Notes: generated by a model not told the origin, from the letters alone. A DNA stretch of 6,887 bases from Asaia bogorensis (GCA_945871455.1 CAMBXJ010000232.1:1-6887), one strand, 5' to 3'; positions 1 to 5,489 are shown, counted from the stretch's first letter. Translations and numbers: made by a program.

Positions 1-135
1 GCTCTGGTGCCTGACACGTTCACCCTGGCGGACTTTATCAACGCACGGGGCCGGATCTGCCGCCGGCTTGCTGAATCGCGAAGGAGGCGGGTCAGGCAAA
101 GGATATTCTCCGCCAAAAGCTTATCCTAACGCTGA

Positions 136-150
136 TGGGGCAAAGCCCCA
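136..150 (+). terminator. Small terminator-like hairpin
   Basis: A perfect 6-bp stem (TGGGGC / GCCCCA) with an AAA loop is followed by CCTTTCC, a very weak T tract. It lies 6 bp after a TAA (127-129) in one open plus-strand frame, which would fit the end of an upstream gene. The poor T tract keeps confidence low. Confidence 0.3.
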
Positions 151-172
151 CCTTTCCGCACCCACCGACGCA

Positions 173-205
173 TTGACCGCCGTGCCCCCGCAAGCCCAAT
201 ATTGG
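173..205 (+). promoter_or_regulatory. Possible aldolase promoter with overlapping palindrome
   Basis: TTGACC at 173-178 matches five of six -35 bases. The best -10 candidate is the poor CAATAT at 197-202 (18-bp spacer). It sits inside a perfect 10-bp palindrome, CCAATATTGG (196-205), which ends 27 bp before the aldolase ATG and could be a regulator site. The position is sensible for a promoter, but the weak -10 makes this a candidate only. Confidence 0.25.
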
Positions 206-232
206 CAACATTTTTCGTTGAAAGGTCATGCA

Positions 233-1015
233 ATGCCCCTGGAATCCCTGCAACCGAAGGACCTCGCGCTGGACGACATCCGCTGGCAGGCACGGGTCGA
301 CCTGGCCGCCGCCCATCGTATCGCCGTCATGCACGGCTTCCACGAAGGCATCTTCAACCATTTCACTCTGCGCGTTCCCGGCACCAACGACCGCTACTAT
401 CAGATCCCGTTCGGCCTGCACTGGTCCGAAGTGACCGCAAGCTGCTTCATGGAAGTCGGCTTTGACGGCACCCTGCTCGCCGGCGAAGGCCTGATCGAGC
501 AGTCCTGCTACTGCATCCATGCGCCCATCCATCGCCTGATCCCGGATGCCGCCGCCGTCTTCCACACCCACATGCCACACGCCAGCGCGCTCTCCCGGCT
601 GGAGGACCAAAGCATCCTGCCGATCGGCCAGACCGAACTCGGCACCATGATGCACACGGCCTATGACGACACCTACACCGGCCCCGCCTTCGATCCGGCC
701 GAGGGCGAACGTCTGGTCGGGGTCATCGGCGACAAGTCCGTGCTGATGATGGCCAACCACGGGGTCGCGACCGTCGGCACGTCAGTGGCCGAGGCCTATG
801 ACCGGCTGTACTACGTGGAACGCGTGGCCCAGGTGCAACTCTATGCCATGTGGACCGGACGCCCGCTGAAGACGCTGCCGCAGTCGGTGGTCGACCATAC
901 CTACGACACCTACCGCCGGACGGCGCCAACCTATGGCGGGCGGAAAAACTGCGACTGGCATTTCGATGCCCTGAAGCGGATGCTCGACCGCAAGGAACCC
1001 GACTACAAGGACTGA
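233..1015 (+). CDS. Class II aldolase/adducin family protein
   Basis: A 260-residue protein of the class II aldolase/adducin fold, a zinc-binding cytosolic family that includes L-fuculose-phosphate aldolase and L-ribulose-5-phosphate 4-epimerase. Visible family marks are FNHFTLRVPG (41-50), the metal-binding HTH (His111 and His113) in a VFHTHMPHASALS context, and the third histidine in NHGV (His176). The glutamate that L-fuculose-phosphate aldolase carries 19 residues before the first zinc histidine is replaced here by Cys92, as in the adducin-like branch, so aldolase activity cannot be assumed. I chose the ATG at 233 because GAAAGG lies 7 bp upstream and family similarity starts soon after. 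An in-frame ATG at 68 would add 55 low-complexity residues. Nothing visible ties it to the phosphonate genes; the tRNA separates them. The substrate is unknown. Confidence 0.88.
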   Translation: MPLESLQPKDLALDDIRWQARVDLAAAHRIAVMHGFHEGIFNHFTLRVPGTNDRYYQIPFGLHWSEVTASCFMEVGFDGTLLAGEGLIEQSCYCIHAPIHRLIPDAAAVFHTHMPHASALSRLEDQSILPIGQTELGTMMHTAYDDTYTGPAFDPAEGERLVGVIGDKSVLMMANHGVATVGTSVAEAYDRLYYVERVAQVQLYAMWTGRPLKTLPQSVVDHTYDTYRRTAPTYGGRKNCDWHFDALKRMLDRKEPDYKD

Positions 1016-1022
1016 CCCTGGT

Positions 1023-1057
1023 TCGCGCGGGAGGGCGGCCTCTGCTCTCCCGCGCGA
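1023..1057 (+). terminator. Long GC-rich hairpin after the aldolase gene
   Basis: An 11-bp perfect stem (TCGCGCGGGAG at 1023-1033 with its complement at 1047-1057) can be extended inward by five more pairs, two of them G-U, to leave a three-base loop. It begins 7 bp after the aldolase stop codon, the right place for a terminator. There is no T tract after it, so classical intrinsic termination is doubtful. It may instead work with Rho or protect the mRNA 3' end. Confidence 0.55.
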
Positions 1058-1075
1058 CACCGGTCCAACAGGAGG

Positions 1076-1104
1076 TTGACCCGGCAGGCACATCTCACTA
1101 GACA
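1076..1104 (+). promoter_or_regulatory. Promoter of tRNA-Asn
   Basis: TTGACC (1076-1081) and TAGACA (1099-1104) form a -35/-10 pair with the ideal 17-bp spacer. Transcription would start near 1110-1112, about 12 bases before the mature tRNA. The stretch just after the -10 (GACGCCCTCGCGG) is GC-rich, as in the discriminators of stringently controlled stable-RNA promoters. That the tRNA has its own promoter agrees with the hairpin isolating it from the aldolase gene. Confidence 0.55.
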
Positions 1105-1123
1105 GACGCCCTCGCGGCTGTGA

Positions 1124-1198
1124 TCGGGCGTAGCTCAGCGGTAGAGCAATCGGCTGTTAACCGATTGGTCGTAGGTTCGAATCCTACCGCCCGAGCCA
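1124..1198 (+). tRNA. tRNA-Asn: tRNA-Asn (anticodon GTT)
   Basis: A full cloverleaf is visible. The acceptor stem TCGGGCG (1124-1130) pairs with CGCCCGA (1188-1194). The D arm is GCTC/GAGC (1133-1147). The anticodon stem ATCGG/CCGAT (1149-1165) encloses the loop CTGTTAA, with anticodon GTT at 1156-1158, reading AAC and AAU. A five-base variable loop is followed by the T arm GTAGG-TTCGAAT-CCTAC (1171-1187). The discriminator base is G1195 and the CCA end (1196-1198) is encoded. The gene is convergent with phnM, whose stop lies 22 bp downstream. Confidence 0.97.
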
Positions 1199-1219
1199 GC
1201 GCGCGCTGTTTCCTTCTTG
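1197..1219 (+). terminator. Possible terminator after tRNA-Asn
   Basis: A perfect 12-bp palindrome, CAGCGCGCGCTG (1197-1208), can fold as a short 4-bp stem with a GCGC loop. It is followed by TTTCCTTCTTG, a T-rich run. The position between the tRNA 3' end and the convergent phnM stop suits a terminator. The short stem, which uses the last two bases of the tRNA, makes it uncertain. Confidence 0.4.
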
Positions 1220-2371
1220 TCAGGCAGACAACCGATTGGCCGCATGCGCGGTCAGATGGGCAATCCGCCCCCCCGCGATCGTCGCCACCGCGCGTGGCAC
1301 GGTGGGATCGACCAGCACCAGATCGGCCCGCAGGCCCGGTTCGATCCGGCCGCGATCGCCCAGCCCGGCCGCCGCCGCGGGATTAGACGAAATCAGCGCC
1401 CACGCGCTCGGCAGATCCAACACCCCGCGATCGGCCAGGATCAGGGCGGCACGCAGCATCGCCGGATAAAAATAATCTGACGACAGCACGTTGCAGATGC
1501 CGGCTTCCGCCATCACCGCGGCGGACGCCCAGCCCAGATGCGACTTTCCGCGCACCACGTTGGGACTGCCCATCACCACGAAATCCCCGGCATCGCGCGC
1601 AGCCCGCCCGACTTCCTCGGCCATCGGGAACTCGCAGATGCGGGCGCCGCGAGCCCGGAAACCGTCGCGGATTTCCAGGGAATCGTCGTCGTGGCTGGCC
1701 AGGGAAACCCCGGCGGCGCGCGCGGCGGCACCGATCCGGTCCAGCGCGGCCGGGACGTCGTTGGCCCGGGCGCCGATGCGGTCGGCCAGGGCACGGAAAT
1801 CGTCCAGCTTCATGCCGGCCCTGTCGCTGTATTTGGCGCCGGCCACCGGGTCCTTGATCTTCTTCAGGATCGGCGGGGTGTGGTCATTGAACGCGACCAG
1901 ATGCACGCGTCCGGCCGCGATGTCCGCCAGAGCGATGTCCAGCGCGTCGAGATTATATGCCTCCCACCGCAGATGCACCCGCATGTCGCAGGTCCAGGAG
2001 CCGGCATCGAGCGCGCCCAGCAACGCGGTCCAGGTCGTATGGCTGCGCAGACCGGGCTCCCACGACAGGGTGATGCCGTGGAACGCGGTGGTGATGCCGT
2101 TGGCCAGCAACTGCTGCTCGGTGTCGCGCAGGGCCAGGTCGACGGGAAATTCCACGCCGGGCCTGGGCTGCACCTGACGCTCGAACGCGTCGCCATGGAT
2201 GTCAACGATGCCAGGCAGCACCAGTAATCCCGTCGCGTCCAGGCTCGCCCCGCCGGGATCGGAGCCGAACCCGATGGCGGCGATCCGATCGCCGGTCAGT
2301 GTCAGGTCGACCGGTTGCAGCCCACCATCGGGCAGCAGCACGCGTCCGTTGATAATCCGCAGGTCCGGCAT
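1220..2371 (-). CDS. phnM: PhnM-type amidohydrolase (phosphonate ribose-triphosphate diphosphatase)
   Basis: A 383-residue cytosolic amidohydrolase of the PhnM family (E. coli PhnM is about 378). PhnM splits pyrophosphate from alpha-D-ribose 1-methylphosphonate 5-triphosphate to give the 5-phosphate used by PhnJ. Visible marks: LPGIVDIHGD (52-61, metal ligands His59 and Asp61), HLR (133-135), FNDHTP (161-166), ASHDDD (225-230), GSPNVVRGKSH (268-278) and SSDYFYP (297-303). The motif HGDAFERQ differs from the HTDNLD of E. coli PhnM, and the middle region lacks the E. coli YREYYQGK-type segment. This is therefore a distinct branch, whose substrate could differ. The ATG at 2371 has AGAAGGG upstream, overlapping the phnF stop; the 12-bp gap shows co-transcription with phnF. 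In E. coli phnM instead follows phnL, so a second copy may exist outside the window. Confidence 0.88.
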   Translation of the reverse strand: MPDLRIINGRVLLPDGGLQPVDLTLTGDRIAAIGFGSDPGGASLDATGLLVLPGIVDIHGDAFERQVQPRPGVEFPVDLALRDTEQQLLANGITTAFHGITLSWEPGLRSHTTWTALLGALDAGSWTCDMRVHLRWEAYNLDALDIALADIAAGRVHLVAFNDHTPPILKKIKDPVAGAKYSDRAGMKLDDFRALADRIGARANDVPAALDRIGAAARAAGVSLASHDDDSLEIRDGFRARGARICEFPMAEEVGRAARDAGDFVVMGSPNVVRGKSHLGWASAAVMAEAGICNVLSSDYFYPAMLRAALILADRGVLDLPSAWALISSNPAAAAGLGDRGRIEPGLRADLVLVDPTVPRAVATIAGGRIAHLTAHAANRLSA

Positions 2372-2383
2372 CGTGGCGCCCTT

Positions 2384-3172
2384 CTATGGTTCGAATACGA
2401 TCTGCACGCGTGGCGTGGGGTAGCAACCGACCCCGAACTCGATGACCGCGCCCGATCGGTCCACGTTGATGTTCTCGGCAATCAGCACCGGCCGGTTGCG
2501 TGGCATCCGCAGCAGTTCGGCCTCGGTCGGGGTGGGCAAACGCGCGGTCACGCGGGTGGTCTGGCGGAGGTAGTCGGGGATACCGATCGTCTGCAAGGCC
2601 TCGGTGATGCGGTCCGACTGCTGGAGCGCCTCCAGCAACCCCTTCAGGCGGGCCGCCGGGAAATAATGCCGAGCCAGGCTGACGGGACGGTCGTCGGCAA
2701 GGCCAAGTCGTTCCAGAAGGATCACTCGGGCACCGGCGCGAAGACCGAGCGCGGCGGCGACCTGGGAATCGGCGCCGATTTCGCGCAATTGGAGGATGCG
2801 GCCGGACGGTTCCTTGTTATGGCGCTTGATCCATTCCGTGAAGCGGGTGCGAGGCTCCACGCTGTATTCCAGCACGTCCTCGCTGACGAAGGTGCCGCGC
2901 CCCTGTTCCACGCGCACCAGTCCGCCACGCGACAATTCCTCCAATGCGCGCCGGACCGTGTGGCGGTTGACGCCGAACTGCTTGGACAATTCGGCCTCGG
3001 TCGGCAGTTGGCTGCCAGGCGGATGGTCGCCGGAGGTGATGCCCTGCTGCAACTGGCCGGCAATCTGACGCCACAGCGCCACCCCCTCCTGCCGCGATAT
3101 GGCCACATGCGCGCTCGGTTCTTTGTCCGAGGCAGGGATTCCCACCGGGGTCTTCCCCACGGGAGCATTCAT
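2384..3172 (-). CDS. phnF: GntR/HutC-family repressor PhnF
   Basis: A 262-residue transcription regulator, probably the repressor of the phosphonate genes. An N-terminal GntR winged helix covers about residues 30-97: GVALWRQIAGQL opens it, GSQLPTEAELSKQFGVNRHT holds the helix-turn-helix, and VEQGRGTFV is the wing. A C-terminal UTRA ligand-binding domain (about 113-258) follows, as in E. coli PhnF (241 residues). An in-frame ATG at 3253 would give 289 residues. I prefer 3172 because the longer start codon lies inside the operator palindrome, the extra 27 codons include AGA and CTA (rare here), and the shorter form leaves room for divergent promoters. Neither start has a strong ribosome binding site. 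Its place facing phnG and leading phnM fits an autoregulated repressor of both units; the effector is unknown. Confidence 0.87.
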   Translation of the reverse strand: MNAPVGKTPVGIPASDKEPSAHVAISRQEGVALWRQIAGQLQQGITSGDHPPGSQLPTEAELSKQFGVNRHTVRRALEELSRGGLVRVEQGRGTFVSEDVLEYSVEPRTRFTEWIKRHNKEPSGRILQLREIGADSQVAAALGLRAGARVILLERLGLADDRPVSLARHYFPAARLKGLLEALQQSDRITEALQTIGIPDYLRQTTRVTARLPTPTEAELLRMPRNRPVLIAENINVDRSGAVIEFGVGCYPTPRVQIVFEP

Positions 3173-3182
3173 CGATGTTTCA

Positions 3183-3194
3183 TCCAGCGCTGGA
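3183..3194. repeat. 12-bp perfect palindrome in the phnF leader
   Basis: TCCAGCGCTGGA is a perfect 12-bp palindrome ending 10 bp before the preferred phnF ATG, where its ribosome binding site would be. It does not resemble the GT-N-TA-N-AC core of the nearby operator. It could be a site for another regulator or simply chance in GC-rich DNA. Confidence 0.35.
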
Positions 3195-3215
3195 CCAATC
3201 CGTGCGAGTTCGGTG

Positions 3216-3244
3216 TTGACTGTAGCGGGCGGGGCGTCTAGCTG
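3216..3244 (+). promoter_or_regulatory. Candidate promoter of the phnG operon
   Basis: TTGACT (3216-3221) matches five of six -35 bases. With a 17-bp spacer the -10 position is TAGCTG (3239-3244), which is weak. Transcription would start near 3250, giving a leader of about 25 bases before phnG. The -10 and start point would lie within the operator array, the usual arrangement for repression by occlusion. The strong -35 and the context support it; the poor -10 limits confidence. Confidence 0.4.
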
Positions 3245-3259
3245 TCTAGACATCTACAC
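3236..3259. promoter_or_regulatory. Probable PhnF operator array
   Basis: The perfect palindrome TGTCTAGACA (3243-3252) contains GTCTAGAC, matching the GT-N-TA-N-AC core known for HutC-subfamily GntR repressors. The 8 bases on each side repeat the pattern in phase: GTCTAGCT (3236-3243) matches four of the six core bases and ATCTACAC (3252-3259) five of six. The site lies in the divergent phnF/phnG control region, 15 bp before the phnG ATG, and overlaps the candidate phnG -10. CTAG, generally scarce in proteobacterial DNA, occurs twice within 12 bp. PhnF is the obvious ligand, by inference. Confidence 0.65.
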
Positions 3260-3274
3260 AACCTACGGTCCGTT

Positions 3275-3769
3275 ATGTCGGAAATTGATGCCCCCGCCAC
3301 TGCCCGCGTCCCTCCCGATCCGGACCGCCGCCAGTGGATGGCGGTGCTGGCCCGGGCCGATGGCGCGACGATCGCGGAACGCCTGGCACAATGGGGCAAC
3401 CCGCCCGGGTTCACCCGGCTGCGTGGCCCCGAAAGTGGCCTGGTCATGGTTCGGGGGCGCACAGGTGGAAACGGTGCCGCGTTCAATCTGGGGGAGGTCA
3501 CGGTCACCAGATGCACCGTCCGCGTACCCGGGGACCGAGGCGGGCCGGATTTTGTCGGACATGCCTATGTGACGGGCCGGGATGAACGCCAGGCGGAACT
3601 CGCTGCCCTGGTCGATGCGTTGCTGCAGGACCCCGTTCGGCGGGACGCGGTGCGGGCGGCGGTGATAGAACCGCTGGCGCGCGTCCAACAACAGGCCCGC
3701 GATCTGGTCGCCGCCAAGGCCGCCGCTACCAAAGTGCAATTCTTCTCCATGCGGACCATGCGGACATGA
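3275..3769 (+). CDS. phnG: C-P lyase core subunit PhnG
   Basis: A 164-residue protein, slightly longer than E. coli PhnG (about 150) because of a short N-terminal extension. PhnG is a small subunit of the C-P lyase core complex and is needed with PhnI and PhnH for the nucleosidase-like step that attaches the phosphonate to ribose triphosphate. Recognisable segments are RQWMAVLARADG (19-30), ESGLVMVRGRTGGNG (53-67), GHAYVTGRDERQAELAALVDA (95-115, conserved in the E. coli GYSWVQGRDKQHAERCALIDA) and the C-terminal VQFFSMR. It is first in the operon. There is no clear ribosome binding site before the ATG, so the start rests on length and homology. Its TGA overlaps the phnH ATG (ATGA). The 3' end carries a 9-bp duplication encoding MRTMRT. 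Confidence 0.93.
   Translation: MSEIDAPATARVPPDPDRRQWMAVLARADGATIAERLAQWGNPPGFTRLRGPESGLVMVRGRTGGNGAAFNLGEVTVTRCTVRVPGDRGGPDFVGHAYVTGRDERQAELAALVDALLQDPVRRDAVRAAVIEPLARVQQQARDLVAAKAAATKVQFFSMRTMRT
3748..3765 (+). repeat. 9-bp tandem duplication at the phnG 3' end
   Basis: Two exact copies of CATGCGGAC lie end to end directly before the phnH start codon. They read in phnG as the terminal MRTMRT. The E. coli protein ends differently after the shared FF-x-M segment, so the tail appears free to vary. Confidence 0.8.
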
Positions 3770-4341
3770 CCCCCACCTTGTCCGCCGGTTTCGCCGATCC
3801 GGTTACGGACGCCCAGCATTGTTTCCGTGCGGTGTTGGAAGCGATGTCGCGGCCGGGCACGGTGCTACAGGCGGGGGTCGAACAACCGCCGCCAGGACTG
3901 TCGCGCGCGTCGGCGGCGGTGCTGCTGTCGCTGATCGATCATGAAACGCCCCTGTGGCTGGATCCCGCCGCCGATGCGGCCTGGGACTGGATCGCGTTTC
4001 ATTGCGGCGCACCAAGAACCGCCGATCTGGCGCTTGCGCAGTTTGCTTTGGCTCTGACCTTGCCGGATCTGTCTGGATTGAACACCGGCACGCACGAAAC
4101 GCCGGAGACGTCGACGACCGTGATCGCCGAGGTCGCATCGCTGTCCGCCGGCCACCGTTATCGCCTGAGCGGACCGGGATTGCGGGTGCCGAAGATCATC
4201 GTGGTCGACGGGTTGCCCCGCGACTTCGTGGAGGCGTGGCGGCGGAATCACGGGGTGTATCCGTGCGGCGTGGACCTGATCCTGTGCGCGGGCGACATGG
4301 TGACCGCGCTGCCCCGTAGCGTCGCGATCGAGGAGGCCTGA
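3766..4341 (+). CDS. phnH: C-P lyase core subunit PhnH
   Basis: A 191-residue protein of normal PhnH length. PhnH has a fold related to PLP-dependent transferases without their catalytic lysine, and is a structural subunit of the core complex that binds PhnG/PhnI. Matching segments are DAQHCFRAVLEAMSRPGTV (15-33), SLIDHETPLWL (55-65), LSGPGLRVP (134-142) and the C-terminal YPCGVDLILCAGDMVTALPRS (165-185), equivalent to the FPLGVDLIL region of E. coli PhnH. Its start codon overlaps the phnG stop, indicating translational coupling, and its last codons contain the ribosome binding site for phnI. No missing region or frameshift is seen. Confidence 0.94.
   Translation: MTPTLSAGFADPVTDAQHCFRAVLEAMSRPGTVLQAGVEQPPPGLSRASAAVLLSLIDHETPLWLDPAADAAWDWIAFHCGAPRTADLALAQFALALTLPDLSGLNTGTHETPETSTTVIAEVASLSAGHRYRLSGPGLRVPKIIVVDGLPRDFVEAWRRNHGVYPCGVDLILCAGDMVTALPRSVAIEEA
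4331..4336 (+). promoter_or_regulatory. Strong ribosome binding site of phnI
   Basis: AGGAGG, a perfect Shine-Dalgarno core, lies 7 bp before the phnI ATG inside the last codons of phnH. It is the best ribosome binding site in the operon and fixes the phnI start. Confidence 0.85.
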
Positions 4342-4343
4342 GC

Positions 4344-5489
4344 ATGGCATATGTCGCGGTCAAGGGCGGCGAACGGGCGATCAACAACGCTCATGCGTGG
4401 CTGGCGGAAACACGGCGTGGCGATGCCTCGGTCCCAGATCTGACCCTGCCGCAGATCGAGAATCAGTTGGCGCGCGCGGTGGACCGGGTGATGGGGGAAG
4501 GTTCCCTGTATGACCGGGAACTGGCGGCGCTGGCCATCAAGCAGGCCCAGGGCGACCTGATCGAGGCCGCGTTCCTGTTGCGCGCCTATCGTACGACCTT
4601 GCCCCGGTTTGCTCATTCCCAGCCGATCGATACGGCGGCGATGCAGGTGGAACGTCGGATTTCGGCGATCTTCAAGGATCTGCCGGGTGGCCAGGTGCTT
4701 GGCCCGACCTATGACTACACGCACCGACTGCTGGATTTCGAACTGGCCGAGGCGCCGGAGGAAGTCGTGGCGGCAATGGCGGCGCCAGACCACGCGGCGA
4801 TGCCTCGGGTGCCGGACATTCTGGGTGAGGAAGGGCTGATCGAAACCAATCGCGATGCGGAACGGGAGCCGGGGGATCTGACGCGGGCGCCGTTGACGTT
4901 TCCGGCCGATCGGGATGTGCGGTTGCAGGCTCTGGCGCGCGGGGACGAAGGGTTTCTGCTGGCGTTGGGCTATTCGACTCAGCGCGGCTATGGCGGGTCG
5001 CATCCGTTCGCCGGGGAAATCCGCATGGGCGCGGTGAGCATCGAGATCGAACCGGCGGAACTTGGTTTCGCCATCGATATCGGCGACCTGGTGGTGACCG
5101 AGTGCCAGATGGTCAATCAGTTCAAGGGATCGAAGACCGTGCCGCCGCAGTTCACGCGAGGCTACGGGCTGGTGTTCGGGTTTTCCGAACGCAAGGCAAT
5201 GTCGATGGCGCTGGTGGATCGTGCCATGCGCGCCGCGGAACTGGGGGAGGATACGACGGCGCCGGCTCAGAACATCGAGTTTGTGCTGTATCACTCGGAC
5301 AATATCGAGGCGACCGGGTTCGTGGAGCATCTGAAGCTGCCGCATTATGTCGATTTCCAGAGTGAGTTGCAGAATATCCGCCGCATGCGGGAAGAGGTCG
5401 CGCGGACCGCGGACCCGGCGAAGGTCCCGGACCTTGCGGGGGTCCCGGACCTTGCGAGTGTCCCGGACCCAGCGAGGGCAGCGGAATGA
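4344..5489 (+). CDS. phnI: C-P lyase core subunit PhnI (phosphonate ribosyl transfer)
   Basis: A 381-residue protein against about 354 in E. coli. PhnI catalyses displacement of adenine from MgATP by the phosphonate, giving ribose 1-phosphonate 5-triphosphate, together with PhnG, PhnH and PhnL. It follows the E. coli protein closely: AYVAVKGGERAI (2-13), FLLRAYRTTLPRF (77-89), RRISAIFKDLPGGQVLGPTY (104-123), YSTQRGYGGSHPFAGEI (210-226), FTRGYGLVFGFSERKAMSMA (270-289) and EHLKLPHYVDFQ (328-339). The paired His329 and His334 match the metal-binding histidines described at the PhnI-PhnJ interface in E. coli. The family part ends near residue 352. Beyond it is a tail of four hexapeptide repeats (354-377; KVPDLA, GVPDLA, SVPDPA after a degenerate RTADPA). 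The gap to phnH is 2 bp and the stop overlaps the phnJ ATG. Confidence 0.96.
   Translation: MAYVAVKGGERAINNAHAWLAETRRGDASVPDLTLPQIENQLARAVDRVMGEGSLYDRELAALAIKQAQGDLIEAAFLLRAYRTTLPRFAHSQPIDTAAMQVERRISAIFKDLPGGQVLGPTYDYTHRLLDFELAEAPEEVVAAMAAPDHAAMPRVPDILGEEGLIETNRDAEREPGDLTRAPLTFPADRDVRLQALARGDEGFLLALGYSTQRGYGGSHPFAGEIRMGAVSIEIEPAELGFAIDIGDLVVTECQMVNQFKGSKTVPPQFTRGYGLVFGFSERKAMSMALVDRAMRAAELGEDTTAPAQNIEFVLYHSDNIEATGFVEHLKLPHYVDFQSELQNIRRMREEVARTADPAKVPDLAGVPDLASVPDPARAAE
5403..5474 (+). repeat. 18-bp tandem repeat in the phnI 3' end
   Basis: Units lie at 5421-5438, 5439-5456 and 5457-5474, with a degenerate fourth at 5403-5420 (12 of 18 bases like the last unit). The first two differ only in their first two bases. 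The period is six codons and the phnI frame is kept. The first unit contains AAGGTCC-C-GGACCTT, a 15-bp interrupted palindrome. The array ends directly at the AGGG (5475-5478) that is the likely phnJ ribosome binding site. Confidence 0.88.

Larger units (their letters stand above)
1..232. other. Upstream region without an assignable gene
   Basis: No gene can be named here. One plus-strand frame is open from position 1 to a TAA at 127-129. Its first ~25 codons look protein-like, but from about position 79 it is full of AGG, ATA, AAA and TTA codons that are rare in the neighbouring genes. It could be the last codons of a gene beginning before the window, followed by the hairpin at 136-150, or it could be non-coding. 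The aldolase frame is also open through this stretch, but the residues before position 233 are low-complexity and unlike the family, so I treat them as untranslated. Confidence 0.35.

Noticed and set aside
80..88. AAGGAGG at about 80-86, a perfect ribosome binding site
   Set aside because: No ATG, GTG or TTG lies at suitable spacing downstream, so it does not start a gene.
1000..1012. The aldolase-family protein ends in DYKD, like part of a FLAG tag
   Set aside because: Only four residues match and there are no vector sequences around; coincidence.
1095..1104. TCACTAGACA, an 8-of-10 match to the PhnF palindrome, at the tRNA promoter
   Set aside because: An 8-of-10 match is expected about three times by chance in a window this long, and control of a tRNA by PhnF is implausible.
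2315..3241. A 308-codon plus-strand open frame opposite phnF
   Set aside because: The complementary strand encodes a well-recognised GntR/UTRA protein; this frame has no family features and is a high-GC shadow. The same applies to the open frames at 1491-2227 opposite phnM.
3220..3253. Possible Pho box (CTGTAG and CTGTCT, 22 bp apart) before phnG
   Set aside because: A Pho box needs CTGTCAT-like repeats every 11 bp. The middle position here is GC-rich and unrelated, and the second element is explained by the operator palindrome.
5403..5474. The phnI repeats as a CRISPR array
   Set aside because: The units are 18 bp, contiguous, without spacers, and keep a reading frame; this is a coding tandem repeat.
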